Shown here: positions 35,768-46,357 of the stretch, piece by piece
Layout: each line of letters starts with the position of its first letter
Position numbering within the stretch: the stretch's first letter is position 1
Assembly (NCBI GenBank): GCA_947488325.1
Contig: CANKYZ010000006.1
Coordinates: forward strand, 124,001-188,000
Direction: 5' to 3'
Length of the DNA: 64,000 nt
Source: an uncultured Erythrobacter sp.
Lineage (GTDB): Bacteria; Pseudomonadota; Alphaproteobacteria; Sphingomonadales; Sphingomonadaceae
The notes under the pieces: model-generated
Databases searched by the model: none
What the model was told of the DNA's origin: nothing
The model's input: the letters and a program-made list of their open reading frames with translations, nothing else
Made by a program: the position numbers and the translations under genes

Positions 35768-36562
35768 ATGAAACAGGCGCAAGATTTTCGGACGGTCTGC
35801 GATCAATTGAATGGCCTGTTGTCTGCGCTGGATGAGGACGATTTTGAGCGCCAGACGGGATTCAAACAATGGAGCATTGATGACATCATGCGCCATTTGC
35901 ATGTCTGGAATCGCGCGGCACTGCTGTCGCTGACAAACCCGAAGCGGTTCGGCACCTTCATGCAATCTGTTTCTCCGTCGCGGGGAGTTAGCTTCCGGGA
36001 TTTTGAGCTTGAGCAAACGGACGGATTAAGCGGGCAGGAACTGCTGTCGGCATGGCGAGAATTCTATCCAGAACTAACCGATGCCTTTGCAGCGGTAGAT
36101 CCCAAGTTACGGGTTCCATGGGCTGGACCCAGCATGAGCGCGCGTTCTTCGATCACTGCACGGTTGATGGAGACATGGTCGCATGCTCAGGCGATTTACG
36201 ATGAGTTGGGGCAGAATCGCCCACCCAACGATGCGATTGCCAATATCGTCGTATTGGGCCTCAACACTTATGGTTGGACCTTCGCCAATCGCAAAGTGGA
36301 TGTTCCCGAACCCAGACCGCAATTGGTGCTAACTATGCCATCGGGTGAGGTGAAAATCTTTGGTGAAGATGCTGGCGATGAACGAATTGAAGGATTGGCA
36401 GTGGAATTCTGTCAAACCGTCACACAGTGTCGGAATATCGCCGATACAAACCTGATTGTCAGCGGCAAAAATGCGGTGCGCTGGATGGAGATAGCGCAGT
36501 GTTTTGCTGGTTCTCCGCAAGACCCGCCGCCGCCGGGCACTCGGATCAACAAAGCAATCTAG
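35768..36562 (+). CDS. TIGR03084-family DinB-like metal-binding protein
   Basis: The 264-residue protein starts at ATG 35768 (MKQAQDFRTVCDQLNGLL), with aaagga 7 bases upstream. The DinB/maleylpyruvate-isomerase four-helix fold is indicated by IMRHLHVWNRAA and METWSHAQAIYD, which supply metal-binding His residues. This matches the TIGR03084 family seen in actinobacteria and some alphaproteobacteria. Members have been linked to CoA-thioester or mycothiol-like metabolism, but function is not established. It neighbours an SDR and acyl-CoA enzymes. Confidence 0.75.
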   Translation: MKQAQDFRTVCDQLNGLLSALDEDDFERQTGFKQWSIDDIMRHLHVWNRAALLSLTNPKRFGTFMQSVSPSRGVSFRDFELEQTDGLSGQELLSAWREFYPELTDAFAAVDPKLRVPWAGPSMSARSSITARLMETWSHAQAIYDELGQNRPPNDAIANIVVLGLNTYGWTFANRKVDVPEPRPQLVLTMPSGEVKIFGEDAGDERIEGLAVEFCQTVTQCRNIADTNLIVSGKNAVRWMEIAQCFAGSPQDPPPPGTRINKAI

Positions 36563-37242
36563 CCTATTGTGCCACGTGACACCGGAATACTGGCGCCAGT
36601 GATGCAACGCGCATTTTCAGAGGCGAGGTAAGCAATTACTCGCGCTATATCCTCTGCCTTTACCCAGTCGGAGCGATCTGCATCGGGCATATCCGCGCGG
36701 TTCGTTGGCGTATCTATAATGGTAGGAAGCACTGCATTGACCGTCACGTCTGAATCGGAAAGTTCAGCGGCGAGGCTTTCAGTTAGCTTGGCGGCAGCGG
36801 CTTTCGATCCTGTATATGCACCCATACCGGCATTGGCATTGGCCGCAGCAGCTGCACCGATATTAATGATTGCTGCGCCTGCTTGTGTAATGAGAGTGGG
36901 CAGGGCGACCTTGCACATAGTGGCTGCGGTTAGAGTGTTCATTCGAAACATACGTTCCCAAGTATCCGGCCCTCCATCATCGAGCGTTTCCCAAACAAAT
37001 CCTCCCGCAATGTTGACCAGAGCGCTTGGCGCGCCGACTCGCCCACATGCCTGTTCGAATGCTCTTTGGGCCGCATTGCGATCGGCAAGGTCGACTCCAC
37101 CGATCCAATGTGCCGGGGCGCCATCTGGAGCAGGCGCGTAGTCAATCCGCGCGGCATTGTCGCCTAACGCTTCGAAATGATCCGCCACCGCGCTGCCGAG
37201 GTGTCCGAATGCGCCGGTGACGATGATCGTACGCGCGCTCAT
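36559..37242 (-). CDS. Short-chain dehydrogenase/reductase
   Basis: The 227-residue Rossmann-fold oxidoreductase starts at ATG 37242 (MSARTIIVTGAFGHLGSAVA), preceded by an aggag site. A longer frame to 37353 adds a nonconserved lead that overlaps the next gene's start. The cofactor motif is TGAFGHLG, and the catalytic pair is in AYTGSKAAAAK (Tyr, Lys). Its 3' end overlaps the TIGR03084 gene by 4 bases on the opposite strand. The substrate is unknown; nearby acyl-CoA genes suggest lipid or carbonyl metabolism. Confidence 0.9.
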   Translation of the reverse strand: MSARTIIVTGAFGHLGSAVADHFEALGDNAARIDYAPAPDGAPAHWIGGVDLADRNAAQRAFEQACGRVGAPSALVNIAGGFVWETLDDGGPDTWERMFRMNTLTAATMCKVALPTLITQAGAAIINIGAAAAANANAGMGAYTGSKAAAAKLTESLAAELSDSDVTVNAVLPTIIDTPTNRADMPDADRSDWVKAEDIARVIAYLASENARCITGASIPVSRGTIG

Positions 37243-37313
37243 GGCTGAGCTCCTGTCATTTTGATATATGCGCAGGGAATTCGGTTCAGTTCGCTCTGTT
37301 GTCAAGCTACGGC

Positions 37314-38975
37314 ATGGAAATGAGTGAGTGGATATCCCTAGCACAGCAGACATGCTCCGCAGCCAAGACCTACTTCGCGGCCGTCCGCGTCGCCACCGCG
37401 AAAATGGTAGCGCCTAAAGGAAAGCCCGAAGCTACACTGATTGAGCAGCATCAACGGCAAGTCCACGGGTTGGCATGGATCGGAACAACGGTTGCTGCAC
37501 TGGAAGAAGTTGCTAATTGGGCAATGCGCGCTGAAAAGAGCGAACGCTTTGGCGAGATCGAAGAGCTTTCGCTGAAACTGGGCTTCGGCGAATATTGCCA
37601 CCAATTAGTCAGTTCGATTGCGATGAGCGCAGGCGAATATCTGCGCCCGTCTGAGCTAGGCGTCGAACTGGAATCAAACGCGTTAAAGACAGATCCGGCG
37701 ACCGCGCGTTTTCTTTCTGAAGGAAATACAGCGGCGAACCGCGCCCGTTTCGCCGTGCTACTTGCCGAAGGTGCACGGCCGGATGAATCGTTTGAAGACG
37801 AAATGTTAGACCTGATCCGCGAGCAGTTTCGTACGTTCACCGCCAACCGTATCGCGCCCTATGCGCATGGGTGGCACATCGCCGATGAGTTGATTCCCAT
37901 TGAAGTGATTGAGGAAATGGCTGATCTCGGCGTGTTTGGTATCTGTATTGCGGAGGAATTTGGTGGCCTGGGTCTGGGTAAGGCCGCGATGTGCCTAGTA
38001 TCCGAAGAGCTTTCGCGCGGCTGGATTTGCGCAGGATCGCTGGGCACGCGATCAGAGATCGCTGGCGATCTTATCGGCGAGAATGGTACGAAAGAGCAAA
38101 AGGCAGAATTGCTGCCCAAGATTGCCAAAGGATCGATCCTGCCTACGGCTGTTTTCACAGAACCTGATACTGGATCGGACCTCGCATCGGTCCGCACGCG
38201 CGGTGTGGTACAGAGTGACGGCAGTTGGTCGATTACCGGCGCGAAAACTTGGATTACCCATGCCGCGCGCGCTGATTTGATGACGGTGCTGTGCCGTACG
38301 GACCTTGACACTCCGGGCTATGGTGGGCTGTCGATGTTGCTCGCACGAAAGACGCGAGGCACCGACACAACCCCATTCCCCGATCCCGGCATTGATGGCA
38401 GTGAGATTGGGGTGCTTGGTTATCGTGGGATGAAGGAATATGCGTTGGGTTTTGACGGCTTCTCCGTGGCAGAAGCCGGGTTGCTTGGCGGAGTTCAAGG
38501 ACAAGGGTTCAAGCATTTGATGCGCACATTCGAAGGCGCCCGCATTCAGACCGCCGCGCGCGCGATCGGAGTTGCATGGAACGCGTTCGATCTCGGATTG
38601 CAGTATGCTATGGAGCGAAGGCAGTTTGGCAAGAACCTGCTCGCCTTTCCGCGCGTGTCAGACAAACTGGCGATGATGGTTGCGGAAATCATCATGGCGC
38701 GAGAACTGACTTATTCCGCTGCCCGTCACAAAGATCGGGGTGAACGCTGCGATATTGAAGCGGGTATGGCAAAGTTGCTGGCGGCGCGCACGGCCTGGAG
38801 CAATGCTGACAATGCCCTTCAGATACATGGTGGCAATGGATACGCGCTCGAATATGAGATCAGTCGGGTGCTTTGTGATGCGCGGATATTGAACATTTTC
38901 GAAGGTGCAGGTGAAATTCAAGCGCAAGTAGTTGGACGCGGCCTGCTGAATGAAGAGCAGACCGTGCCGAACTAA
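37314..38975 (+). CDS. mcd: Acyl-CoA dehydrogenase, methylsuccinyl-CoA dehydrogenase-like
   Basis: The product is 553 residues from ATG 37314 (MEMSEWISLAQQT), about 150 longer than typical acyl-CoA dehydrogenases. The N-terminal region (QVHGLAWIGTTVAALEEVAN, GFGEYCHQLVSSIAMSAGEY) resembles that of (2S)-methylsuccinyl-CoA dehydrogenase, the Mcd enzyme of the ethylmalonyl-CoA pathway. The FAD/acyl core is clear: FTEPDTGSDLASVRTRG, ERRQFGKNLLAFPRV and NIFEGAGEIQAQVVGRG with the likely catalytic Glu. This would convert methylsuccinyl-CoA to mesaconyl-CoA. The family is sure; the Mcd role is moderate because no pathway partner is visible here. Confidence 0.82.
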   Translation: MEMSEWISLAQQTCSAAKTYFAAVRVATAKMVAPKGKPEATLIEQHQRQVHGLAWIGTTVAALEEVANWAMRAEKSERFGEIEELSLKLGFGEYCHQLVSSIAMSAGEYLRPSELGVELESNALKTDPATARFLSEGNTAANRARFAVLLAEGARPDESFEDEMLDLIREQFRTFTANRIAPYAHGWHIADELIPIEVIEEMADLGVFGICIAEEFGGLGLGKAAMCLVSEELSRGWICAGSLGTRSEIAGDLIGENGTKEQKAELLPKIAKGSILPTAVFTEPDTGSDLASVRTRGVVQSDGSWSITGAKTWITHAARADLMTVLCRTDLDTPGYGGLSMLLARKTRGTDTTPFPDPGIDGSEIGVLGYRGMKEYALGFDGFSVAEAGLLGGVQGQGFKHLMRTFEGARIQTAARAIGVAWNAFDLGLQYAMERRQFGKNLLAFPRVSDKLAMMVAEIIMARELTYSAARHKDRGERCDIEAGMAKLLAARTAWSNADNALQIHGGNGYALEYEISRVLCDARILNIFEGAGEIQAQVVGRGLLNEEQTVPN

Positions 38976-38984
38976 TATAAGGCG

Positions 38985-39776
38985 TCAGCGACCCCTAAAA
39001 ACGGGCTTACGCTTTTCGAGGAAGGATTTGCCGCCTTCGCGCGCATCGTCTGTCGAACTCGCGATGCGCTGCCCTTCTGCTTCGAGCTGAAGGGCAGTGT
39101 TCATATCGCTTTGCAGACCGCCGCGCAGATTAGCCTTCATCCGAGCCAGTGCCACCGTCGGACCTGAGGCAAGTCTCTCGGCCACGGCCATTGTTTCAGC
39201 CTGGAGCGTGTCATCTTCGACGCACTTTGTGATCAAACCTATTTGTTCAGCCTCTTCGCCGAAAATCTTCTCGCCCAGCATCATCATTCGGGTGGCCTGT
39301 GCGAGACCGACAAGACGTGGCAATATCCAGCTTGACCCACCATCAGGCACTAGACCAATATTGACGAAGGCCTGAAGGAAATACCCCTTCTTGCCAGAGA
39401 CCACGAAGTCTCCGGCAAGGGCAATCGAGCAACCAATGCCGGCAGCTGGCCCATTCACCGCTGTGACAACGGGGATCGGCAAATTCCAAAGAGCCGCCAT
39501 CATCGGGTTATAGCTTTGTTGCAGCACGGTGAACGAACGATCGCCACCGGAGATCGAGGAATCGTCGCCAGGCCCACCCGCAAGATCAGCGCCTGAACAA
39601 AAGGCGCGGCCTTCGCCGGTGATCAGCAATGCGCGTGCATCGCCCAAGTCACGAATGGCGGCGAACAGCTCATCCGCCATTGCAGGCGGGCAGGCATTCA
39701 GCCGCTCCGGCCGGTTCAATGTGATCTTTGCGACATCTCCGATCCGTTCGAAGCGGATCGTTTCGTAATCGGCCAT
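38985..39776 (-). CDS. Enoyl-CoA hydratase/isomerase family protein, PaaG-like
   Basis: This 263-residue crotonase-fold enzyme has the oxyanion-hole segments AFCSGADLAGG and GPAAGIGCSIALAGD. Family-typical catalytic residues lie in VPDGGSSWILPRLVG, where an Asp replaces the second Glu of hydratases. That pattern is seen in PaaG-type isomerases that act on ring-1,2-epoxyphenylacetyl-CoA, though broader acyl-CoA roles exist. It is convergent with the acyl-CoA dehydrogenase gene and 10 bases away. No other phenylacetate genes are visible, so the substrate is uncertain. Confidence 0.88.
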   Translation of the reverse strand: MADYETIRFERIGDVAKITLNRPERLNACPPAMADELFAAIRDLGDARALLITGEGRAFCSGADLAGGPGDDSSISGGDRSFTVLQQSYNPMMAALWNLPIPVVTAVNGPAAGIGCSIALAGDFVVSGKKGYFLQAFVNIGLVPDGGSSWILPRLVGLAQATRMMMLGEKIFGEEAEQIGLITKCVEDDTLQAETMAVAERLASGPTVALARMKANLRGGLQSDMNTALQLEAEGQRIASSTDDAREGGKSFLEKRKPVFRGR

Positions 39777-39956
39777 TTCGTGTTTCTCCCAAATTCAAAT
39801 CAATTGGATAGGGTCTCAAACAAACTGGTGACGGAAAGCAACCTCTCAATTTGTGGGTTTTTAGGCAATGGCTGGGAATTGACCCCGGCCAACGCTCTTG
39901 CGAAGGGTGCTTGAGGCAGTGCATACTGCTGCGTATTTATAGGGAATTGTCCACAT

Positions 39957-42900
39957 ATGAACGCTTGGCGCTTCGCGATTGATCGCGGTGGCACTTTCAC
40001 CGATGTTGCCGCGCTGACTCCAGACGGGCAGTTGGTGACAGATAAGCTGCTGTCGGAAAACCCTGACCACTATGCCGATGCAGCGAGTGAAGCCGTGCGC
40101 CGTTTGATGGATCGGCATGGTGCAGGCGAGATTGGAGAGCTGCGCATAGGCACCACCGTAGCAACCAACGCCTTGCTTGAGCGGAAAGGCGAACGGCTTG
40201 CGTTGGCGATAACGGCTGGATTTAGTGATGCTTTGAGGATTGGGACACAGGCGCGCCCGGAAATATTTGCGCGGCACATCGTGTTGCCTGAACAATTGCC
40301 TTCACACGTCATCGAAATCGCAGAGCGGCTTGATGTGCATGGCAACGTTTTGATTCCGTTGGATGAAGCCGTTGCGCGCGATCAGTTCAAAGAACTTCGC
40401 GATGCGGGTTTTGACGCCATCGCTATCGTACTGATGCATGGATGGAAATACCGCGACCACGAAGCGAGGCTGGCGATGATCGCTGACGAGATTGGCTTTA
40501 CTCAGGTTAGCACCAGCCATGAGGTTGCACCGCTAATCAAGCTGGTGCCGCGCGGCGATACGACCGTAGTCGATGCCTATCTCTCGCCCGTTTTGCGCAG
40601 GTATACTGATACATTGCGGGCTGAATTGCCCGAAGCAGGCAGGCTTCGTTTCATGCAATCGAACGGAGGCCTTGCCGAAGTGGGCGCGTTTCGCGGCAAG
40701 GATGCCATCCTTTCAGGGCCAGCGGGTGGCGTGGTAGGCGTGGTCGCCGCTTGTGAACCGCTGGGGCACACAAAGTTGATCGGTTTCGACATGGGTGGGA
40801 CCAGTACCGATGTCGCGCATTATGCGGGCGAGCTTGAGTTAACAGGTGACAGCGTGGTCGCCGGTGTGCGCGTGGCGGCACCGATGATGCAGATACACAC
40901 GGTGGCTGCCGGCGGCGGGTCCATCTGCAGCTTTGATGGAGCACGATTCCGTGTAGGTCCGAAAAGCGCGGGTGCCAATCCGGGTCCCGCCTGTTATCAC
41001 AAAGGCGGTCCGTTGACCGTTACAGATTGCAACCTGTACCTCGGCCGTATTGATCCAGCGTTCTTTCCAGCGGTTTTTGGTCCAAGAGGCAATGAACCGC
41101 TAGATCAAGCTGCAGCAAAAACCGCATTGGAGCAAGTGGCAAGCAGTATTCCGGAAGCAAAGCCGCTTAAAGATATTGCCAACGGGTTCCTGTCCATAGC
41201 GGTCGACAATATGGCCAATGCGATCCGCAAAATTTCGGTTGCCCGGGGTCATGACGTCACTCGTTATGCGCTGGCATGCTTTGGCGGGGCAGGCGGGCAA
41301 CATGCCTGTAAGGTTGCTGATCAGCTAGGCATGGAGACGGTTTTGGTCCACCCGCTCGCGGGTATTCTCTCTGCATTCGGCATCGGCCTTGCGCCGATAA
41401 AGGCGATCCGAGAGGTTAGTTTGGTTCGGTCTTTGGGTGAAAACTTTGGCGGCGAGCTGGCCATTCTAGAAGAACAAGCGCGCACTGCTCTAAACGATCA
41501 GGGGATAGCAGAGACAGCAATCACGCTGGAACGCCGCGCACGGCTTCGGTTTGAAGGTAGCGATTCAATGCTCGCGATCGTCTGCGATGATGTGGAACTG
41601 ATGGACGCGCGGTTCCGCGCTCTCCACCGCAAGCGATTTGGGTATTCGGATGAAAGTGCGACGATCATTGTTGAAGCCCTAAGCGTAGAAGCGATCGGAA
41701 ACTCGGGCGGCCTTGGCACGGCGGCGACTGAGCCCGTCGCAGCGATTGGCAAAGCTTCGGGTGATTGGCTCACTATTGAACGCGCAAGGATGCAGCATGG
41801 GCAGGTAGTTTCCGGACCAGCATTGGTCATTGATCCTGGTTCCACCACAGTGGTCGAATCCGGGTGGCGAGCACGTTTGGCTGACGAGGGAAGTCTCGTT
41901 CTGACCCGCGCAAGACCCCTTCAGCGGGACCGCGCGGCGGGCACTGCAGTCGATCCTGTGCGGTTGGAGATATTCAACAACCTCTTCATGGCGATTGCCG
42001 AAGAAATGGGCGTTGTGCTCCAATCCACCGCGACATCAGTGAATATCAAAGAACGGCTCGATTTTTCCTGTGCGCTATTCGATGCTCAGGGTGCTTTGAT
42101 CGCCAATGCGCCGCATATTCCAGTACATTTGGGATCGATGGGAGATAGTATCGCGCGGGTGATTGAGGCACGCGGCGGTAAGCGTGATGGGCGAGGCTTT
42201 CGGCGCGACGATGCTTATGTGCTCAACGATCCCTATCGCGGCGGGACACATTTGCCCGACATCACCGTAATCACTCCTGTCTTCTATGGCGAGGAGAGCG
42301 TCGAGCCAGATGCTTTTGTCGCCGCACGCGGACACCATGCGGATATTGGCGGGATTGCGCCGGGATCGATGCCACCTGAAAGCCGCACTATCGAAGAAGA
42401 AGGTGTCATGATCGATAACCTCCTGATGGTCGATCAAGGCGTGTTCCAAGAGGATGCCGTACGAAGCGTGCTATCGTTCGGCACCTATCCAGCGCGAAAT
42501 CCTAATCGAAATATCTCTGATCTGCGTGCGCAGCTTGCCGCTTGCACACGCGGGGCGGAACTGCTTGGCACAACTGCGCGCGATTCCGGACCAGAGGTTG
42601 TCGCCGCCTATATGCGCCACGTCATCACCAATGCCGAAGAAAGCGTGCGGCGCTTGCTCGATCGATTGGAGGATGGCGAGTTCACCTACCCGATGGATAA
42701 TGGTGCGCTTATCAAAGTTGCCATCCGCATTGAGCGCGAAAGCCGTTCAGCGGTGTTCGATTTCACAGGCACCAGTGATCAATTGCCCGACAATTTCAAT
42801 GCCCCGCGCTCGATCACTCGTGCGGCTGCATTGTACGTCCTGCGGACCTTGATCGATGATGTTATCCCTATGAATGACGGGTGTTTGAAGCCGATTGAAC

Positions 42901-43526
42901 TGATTGTGCCTGAAGGGACCATGTTAAACCCACGCCCTGGCGCAGCGGTAGTCGCCGGTAATGTGGAGACCAGCCAAGCAGTCACCGATGCCTTGTTCGC
43001 GGCCACGGGCAAACTGGCACCTAGCCAAGGGACGATGAATAACTTCACTTTCGGCAATGACAGCTTCCAATATTACGAAACCATTTGCGGAGGATCAGGC
43101 GCTGGCCCAGACCATGATGGGACCAGCGCGGTGCAGACGCATATGACCAACAGTCGTTTGACCGATCCCGAAATCCTTGAAGCACGCTTTCCAGTGCGGC
43201 TGGACAGTTTCGCAATCAGGCGAGGTTCTGGCGGCGATGGGGCGCATTGCGGCGGAGATGGCGTAGAGCGGCGTGTGGCGTTTCTAGAACCGATGCGCGC
43301 CAATATGCTCGCCAATCGCCGCGCAGTTGCACCGCGCGGCATTTGCGGCGGCAGCGATGCGCAGCCGGGGCGCAATTGGATTGATCGCGGTGATGGATCG
43401 TGCACGGAATTGAGGGCAACTGGCTCCGCCGAAATGCAGCCGGGTGATACATTTGTGATCTTAACGCCAGGCGGTGGCGGATTTGGCAGCGCGGGCAGCA
43501 AAGGCAAGCAGGAGAAAGCGGAATGA
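39957..43526 (+). CDS. ATP-dependent 5-oxoprolinase, fused HyuA-HyuB type
   Basis: The 1189-residue protein joins a HyuA-like half (about 1-690, with [31 protein letters not shown] and [20 protein letters not shown]) to a HyuB-like half (about 690-1180, with [29 protein letters not shown] and [14 protein letters not shown]). This fused form opens 5-oxoproline (pyroglutamate) to glutamate using ATP. Hydantoin use is the alternative. It starts an operon with DUF969, DUF979 and DUF2891 genes through ATGA or overlapping starts. Those membrane families have been linked to 5-oxoproline transport, which strengthens the oxoprolinase call. Confidence 0.88.
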   Translation: MNAWRFAIDRGGTFTDVAALTPDGQLVTDKLLSENPDHYADAASEAVRRLMDRHGAGEIGELRIGTTVATNALLERKGERLALAITAGFSDALRIGTQARPEIFARHIVLPEQLPSHVIEIAERLDVHGNVLIPLDEAVARDQFKELRDAGFDAIAIVLMHGWKYRDHEARLAMIADEIGFTQVSTSHEVAPLIKLVPRGDTTVVDAYLSPVLRRYTDTLRAELPEAGRLRFMQSNGGLAEVGAFRGKDAILSGPAGGVVGVVAACEPLGHTKLIGFDMGGTSTDVAHYAGELELTGDSVVAGVRVAAPMMQIHTVAAGGGSICSFDGARFRVGPKSAGANPGPACYHKGGPLTVTDCNLYLGRIDPAFFPAVFGPRGNEPLDQAAAKTALEQVASSIPEAKPLKDIANGFLSIAVDNMANAIRKISVARGHDVTRYALACFGGAGGQHACKVADQLGMETVLVHPLAGILSAFGIGLAPIKAIREVSLVRSLGENFGGELAILEEQARTALNDQGIAETAITLERRARLRFEGSDSMLAIVCDDVELMDARFRALHRKRFGYSDESATIIVEALSVEAIGNSGGLGTAATEPVAAIGKASGDWLTIERARMQHGQVVSGPALVIDPGSTTVVESGWRARLADEGSLVLTRARPLQRDRAAGTAVDPVRLEIFNNLFMAIAEEMGVVLQSTATSVNIKERLDFSCALFDAQGALIANAPHIPVHLGSMGDSIARVIEARGGKRDGRGFRRDDAYVLNDPYRGGTHLPDITVITPVFYGEESVEPDAFVAARGHHADIGGIAPGSMPPESRTIEEEGVMIDNLLMVDQGVFQEDAVRSVLSFGTYPARNPNRNISDLRAQLAACTRGAELLGTTARDSGPEVVAAYMRHVITNAEESVRRLLDRLEDGEFTYPMDNGALIKVAIRIERESRSAVFDFTGTSDQLPDNFNAPRSITRAAALYVLRTLIDDVIPMNDGCLKPIELIVPEGTMLNPRPGAAVVAGNVETSQAVTDALFAATGKLAPSQGTMNNFTFGNDSFQYYETICGGSGAGPDHDGTSAVQTHMTNSRLTDPEILEARFPVRLDSFAIRRGSGGDGAHCGGDGVERRVAFLEPMRANMLANRRAVAPRGICGGSDAQPGRNWIDRGDGSCTELRATGSAEMQPGDTFVILTPGGGGFGSAGSKGKQEKAE

Positions 43527-44218
43527 ACTACTGGCCCCTATTGGGCATCGCGCTGGTCGTGGTTGGCTTTGCATTGCGGTTTAACCCGTTGCTGGTGGTT
43601 GTCGGCGCGGCGGTTGCCACTGGACTGCTTGCGGGCTTTGATTTCGTTGTCGTGGTGGAGGCGTTGGGCAAGGCATTTAACGACAATCGCTATATCTCCG
43701 TCACTTGGATCATCCTGCCAGTTATCGGATTGCTCGAAAGGCATGGTTTGCAACAACGCGCCCGCGCGGTGATCGAAAGCGTACGCGGTGCGACGATGGG
43801 CAAATTGCTCGTAATCTATCTCCTCTTTCGCCAGCTTACAGCGGCATTGGGAATGAAAGACATTGGCGGTCATCCGCAGGCGGTGCGCCCCTTGGTGGCC
43901 CCCATGGCAGAGGCAGCTGCTGAGAAATCACACGGGAAATTGGCAGAGGATGACCGCGAAAAAGTGCTGGCGATGTCTGCTGCGACGGACAATGTAGGAT
44001 TATTTTTCGGCGAAGATATTTTCTTCGCAATCGCTTCTATCCTTCTGATTCAAGGTGTTTTTGAAAGTTATGGTTACCCTCTGACACCGCTCGAACTTTC
44101 AGTCTGGGCAATTCCCACAGCTATTTGTGCCTTCATCATCCATAGTTGGCGGATCACCGCTTTGGACAGGCGATTGGCGAGGGTTCGGCAGGAAGTGCTC
44201 GAAGGGGGGGCGGCATGA
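43523..44218 (+). CDS. DUF969 membrane protein, probable 5-oxoproline permease subunit
   Basis: The 231-residue hydrophobic protein has about six helices. DUF969 traits include RFNPLLVVVGAAVATGLLAG, VTWIILPVIGLLERHGLQQR and NVGLFFGEDIFFAIASILLI. Its ATG overlaps the stop of the 5-oxoprolinase gene (ATGA), and its own stop overlaps the next start. DUF969 and DUF979 usually occur as neighbours and are often found with pyrrolidone-carboxylate or 5-oxoprolinase genes, so a two-part carrier for 5-oxoproline is inferred. Confidence 0.85.
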   Translation: MNYWPLLGIALVVVGFALRFNPLLVVVGAAVATGLLAGFDFVVVVEALGKAFNDNRYISVTWIILPVIGLLERHGLQQRARAVIESVRGATMGKLLVIYLLFRQLTAALGMKDIGGHPQAVRPLVAPMAEAAAEKSHGKLAEDDREKVLAMSAATDNVGLFFGEDIFFAIASILLIQGVFESYGYPLTPLELSVWAIPTAICAFIIHSWRITALDRRLARVRQEVLEGGAA

Positions 44219-45165
44219 TCACCTATGAATGGCTGTATTGGCTTGCCGGAGCGTTCTTTGCGGTCTGGGCAACCCTAAGCTTGCGCGATCGATTGTTTGG
44301 CAACGCCGCATTTTGGGGGCTCTTAGCGGGGAGCTTTTTCATTGGAAGCCATCTGCCTGACTTCATCAACGGAGTGCTCGTGCTCGCGCTGGTGGCGATT
44401 GCGGGGCTAGGCGGACTAAAACGTAGTCAGCCAGCGACAAGTTCCAGTGCAGAACGAGATTTATTATCAAGTAAGCTTGGTAACAAATTGTTTATCCCTG
44501 CACTTATTGTCCCAGTTATGGCAGTCGCAGGGACGCTGCTCTACAATTACACCCCGCTGCATGAAACTGGCCTATTCGAAGCCCGGCGGGAAACGTTGAT
44601 CTTATTCGGCATTGGTGTTTGTGTCGCATTGGTTGCTGCAATCGTGTGGCTGCGGCCACCTGCGCTAGCCGCGGCAGAAGAGGGTCGGCGATTGATCGAT
44701 TCAATTGGCTGGGCCGCGATCCTTCCGCAAATGCTGGCTGCATTGGGCGCAGTGTTTGCACTGGCTGGCGTGGGTGATATCATTGGAGGTGCTGCGGGGA
44801 GCGCCATTCCGGAGGGGAGCATTTTCCTCACCGTGGTCGTGTTCGCGCTTGGCATGGCGCTGTTCACGATGATTATGGGCAATGCTTTTGCCGCCTTCCC
44901 TGTGATGGCGGCGGCGATTGGCATTCCGCTTTTGGTTGAAACCTATGACGGCAATCCGGCTGTGATCGGCGCGGTGGGAATGCTTGCAGGGTTCTGCGGG
45001 ACTTTGCTCACCCCTATGGCAGCGAATTTCAACATCGTCCCGGCGGCGCTGCTCGAACTGAAAGATCAGAACGCAGTTATCCGCCAGCAAATTGGCACAG
45101 CGATCCCACTTTGGGTGTGCAATGTCATCATCATCTATGTCGGAGCATTCCTGCTGTGGAACTGA
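44215..45165 (+). CDS. DUF979 membrane protein, probable 5-oxoproline permease subunit
   Basis: The start MITYEWLYWLAGAFFA at 44215 overlaps the DUF969 stop codon (ATGA), deciding it against the longer frame from 44146. The 316-residue product has about eight to ten membrane helices. Its C-terminal part, GMLAGFCGTLLTPMAANFNI with a conserved PMAANFN core, is characteristic of DUF979. It pairs with DUF969 to form the proposed transporter. The DUF2891 gene begins within its last codons. Confidence 0.85.
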   Translation: MITYEWLYWLAGAFFAVWATLSLRDRLFGNAAFWGLLAGSFFIGSHLPDFINGVLVLALVAIAGLGGLKRSQPATSSSAERDLLSSKLGNKLFIPALIVPVMAVAGTLLYNYTPLHETGLFEARRETLILFGIGVCVALVAAIVWLRPPALAAAEEGRRLIDSIGWAAILPQMLAALGAVFALAGVGDIIGGAAGSAIPEGSIFLTVVVFALGMALFTMIMGNAFAAFPVMAAAIGIPLLVETYDGNPAVIGAVGMLAGFCGTLLTPMAANFNIVPAALLELKDQNAVIRQQIGTAIPLWVCNVIIIYVGAFLLWN

Positions 45166-46145
45166 CGGAAGAGATTGCACGCAAATTTGCGTCTATCGCC
45201 CTTGGCCATGTGGCGCAGGAATATCCAAACAAGCTCGACCATGTATTGGCGAACGATACCGATGCTCAGTCACCGCGTGACCTTCACCCGGTGTTCTTCG
45301 GCAGTTTCGATTGGCATTCCTGTGTGCACAGCTGGTGGACGCTGTTGACGCTTCGCAGGCTGTTTCCGGACATGCCAGAGGCACGAGAGATCGAGATTTT
45401 GGCTGAGGTTAGCTTTACAGAAGAGAAGTTGGCGGAGGAACTCGCATATCTAAACCGGCCCACTTCGCGCGGGTTTGAGCGGCCCTATGGCTGGGGATGG
45501 CTGCTCTATTTGCACCATGAAGCTGCGCGGCATCAGGATCGGGATTGGGGAAATAAGCTTGAGCCATTGGCCCACGCATTTGCTGACAGGTTTCGGTTAT
45601 ATCTGCCTATTCTAACTTATCCGATTACGGTGGGAACACATGGGAACACGGCATTTTCTTTGGTTCTAGCCCGTGAATGGGGCGAAAAACGTGATCCGGA
45701 GTTGTTGGAGGCAATCGATGAATGGTCTCGGCCTGCATTCGCGGCGAAGTCTGACTATTCTGGGTGGGAGCCCGGCGGTGATGAGTTCCTTTCGCCTGTG
45801 CTCATTGCTTCTTTGCTGATGAGCCGAGTGATGGAGCCCGCCATCTTTGCGAAGTGGTTTGGTGATCTAATCCTAGACAATTGCTGGATAGAGCGCGAAT
45901 GCCACCCAGTGACTGTTTCTGACCGCAGCGATGGTAAGATCGCGCACCTTGATGGCCTGAATCTCAGCCGGGCGTGGTGTTTGAGGGGAATTGACCGCGT
46001 GCTGGGCCAAAATGCTGCTTCGCCGTTGATTCAAGACCGCGCGCAAAGCCATCTTTCCAGCGCGATGCCGCATGTCGCGGGCGACTATATGGGTGAACAT
46101 TGGCTTGCGAGCTTTGCTCTGCTGGCCCTGTTGCAGGGCGCGTAA
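45156..46145 (+). CDS. DUF2891 family protein
   Basis: The 329-residue soluble protein starts at GTG 45156, overlapping the DUF979 stop by 10 bases. The opening LTEEIARKFASIALGHVAQE and HPVFFGSFDWHSCVHSWWTL, with a central WGWLLYLHHEAA, are DUF2891 hallmarks. The many aromatic and His residues suggest an alpha/alpha-barrel-like enzyme. In other bacteria DUF2891 sits with DUF969/DUF979. A role in 5-oxoproline or related amide metabolism is inferred; activity is unknown. Confidence 0.85.
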   Translation: MELTEEIARKFASIALGHVAQEYPNKLDHVLANDTDAQSPRDLHPVFFGSFDWHSCVHSWWTLLTLRRLFPDMPEAREIEILAEVSFTEEKLAEELAYLNRPTSRGFERPYGWGWLLYLHHEAARHQDRDWGNKLEPLAHAFADRFRLYLPILTYPITVGTHGNTAFSLVLAREWGEKRDPELLEAIDEWSRPAFAAKSDYSGWEPGGDEFLSPVLIASLLMSRVMEPAIFAKWFGDLILDNCWIERECHPVTVSDRSDGKIAHLDGLNLSRAWCLRGIDRVLGQNAASPLIQDRAQSHLSSAMPHVAGDYMGEHWLASFALLALLQGA

Positions 46146-46357
46146 AGGGTTAAATACCCGAACCAACAATCATTTCCCACAGGACGTTTGAGAGGGCACA
46201 TAAGGTCGGATGCGGCAATTCAGCTCAGAATTCGAGATTCCGACGGTTTTTACCGATAGGTAGAAAATTTCTCCGAAGATCAAGAAAGTAGAGGCTTTCT
46301 GACCTATTTGGCAGGAACTGCTTAACCCAACTCAATTGTAAATTCTTGTGTCCTAAC

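Noticed and set aside
35561..36016. 151-residue minus-strand frame near the TIGR03084 gene
   Set aside because: It is mostly antisense to a coding gene with a good ribosome-binding site and recognisable family motifs.
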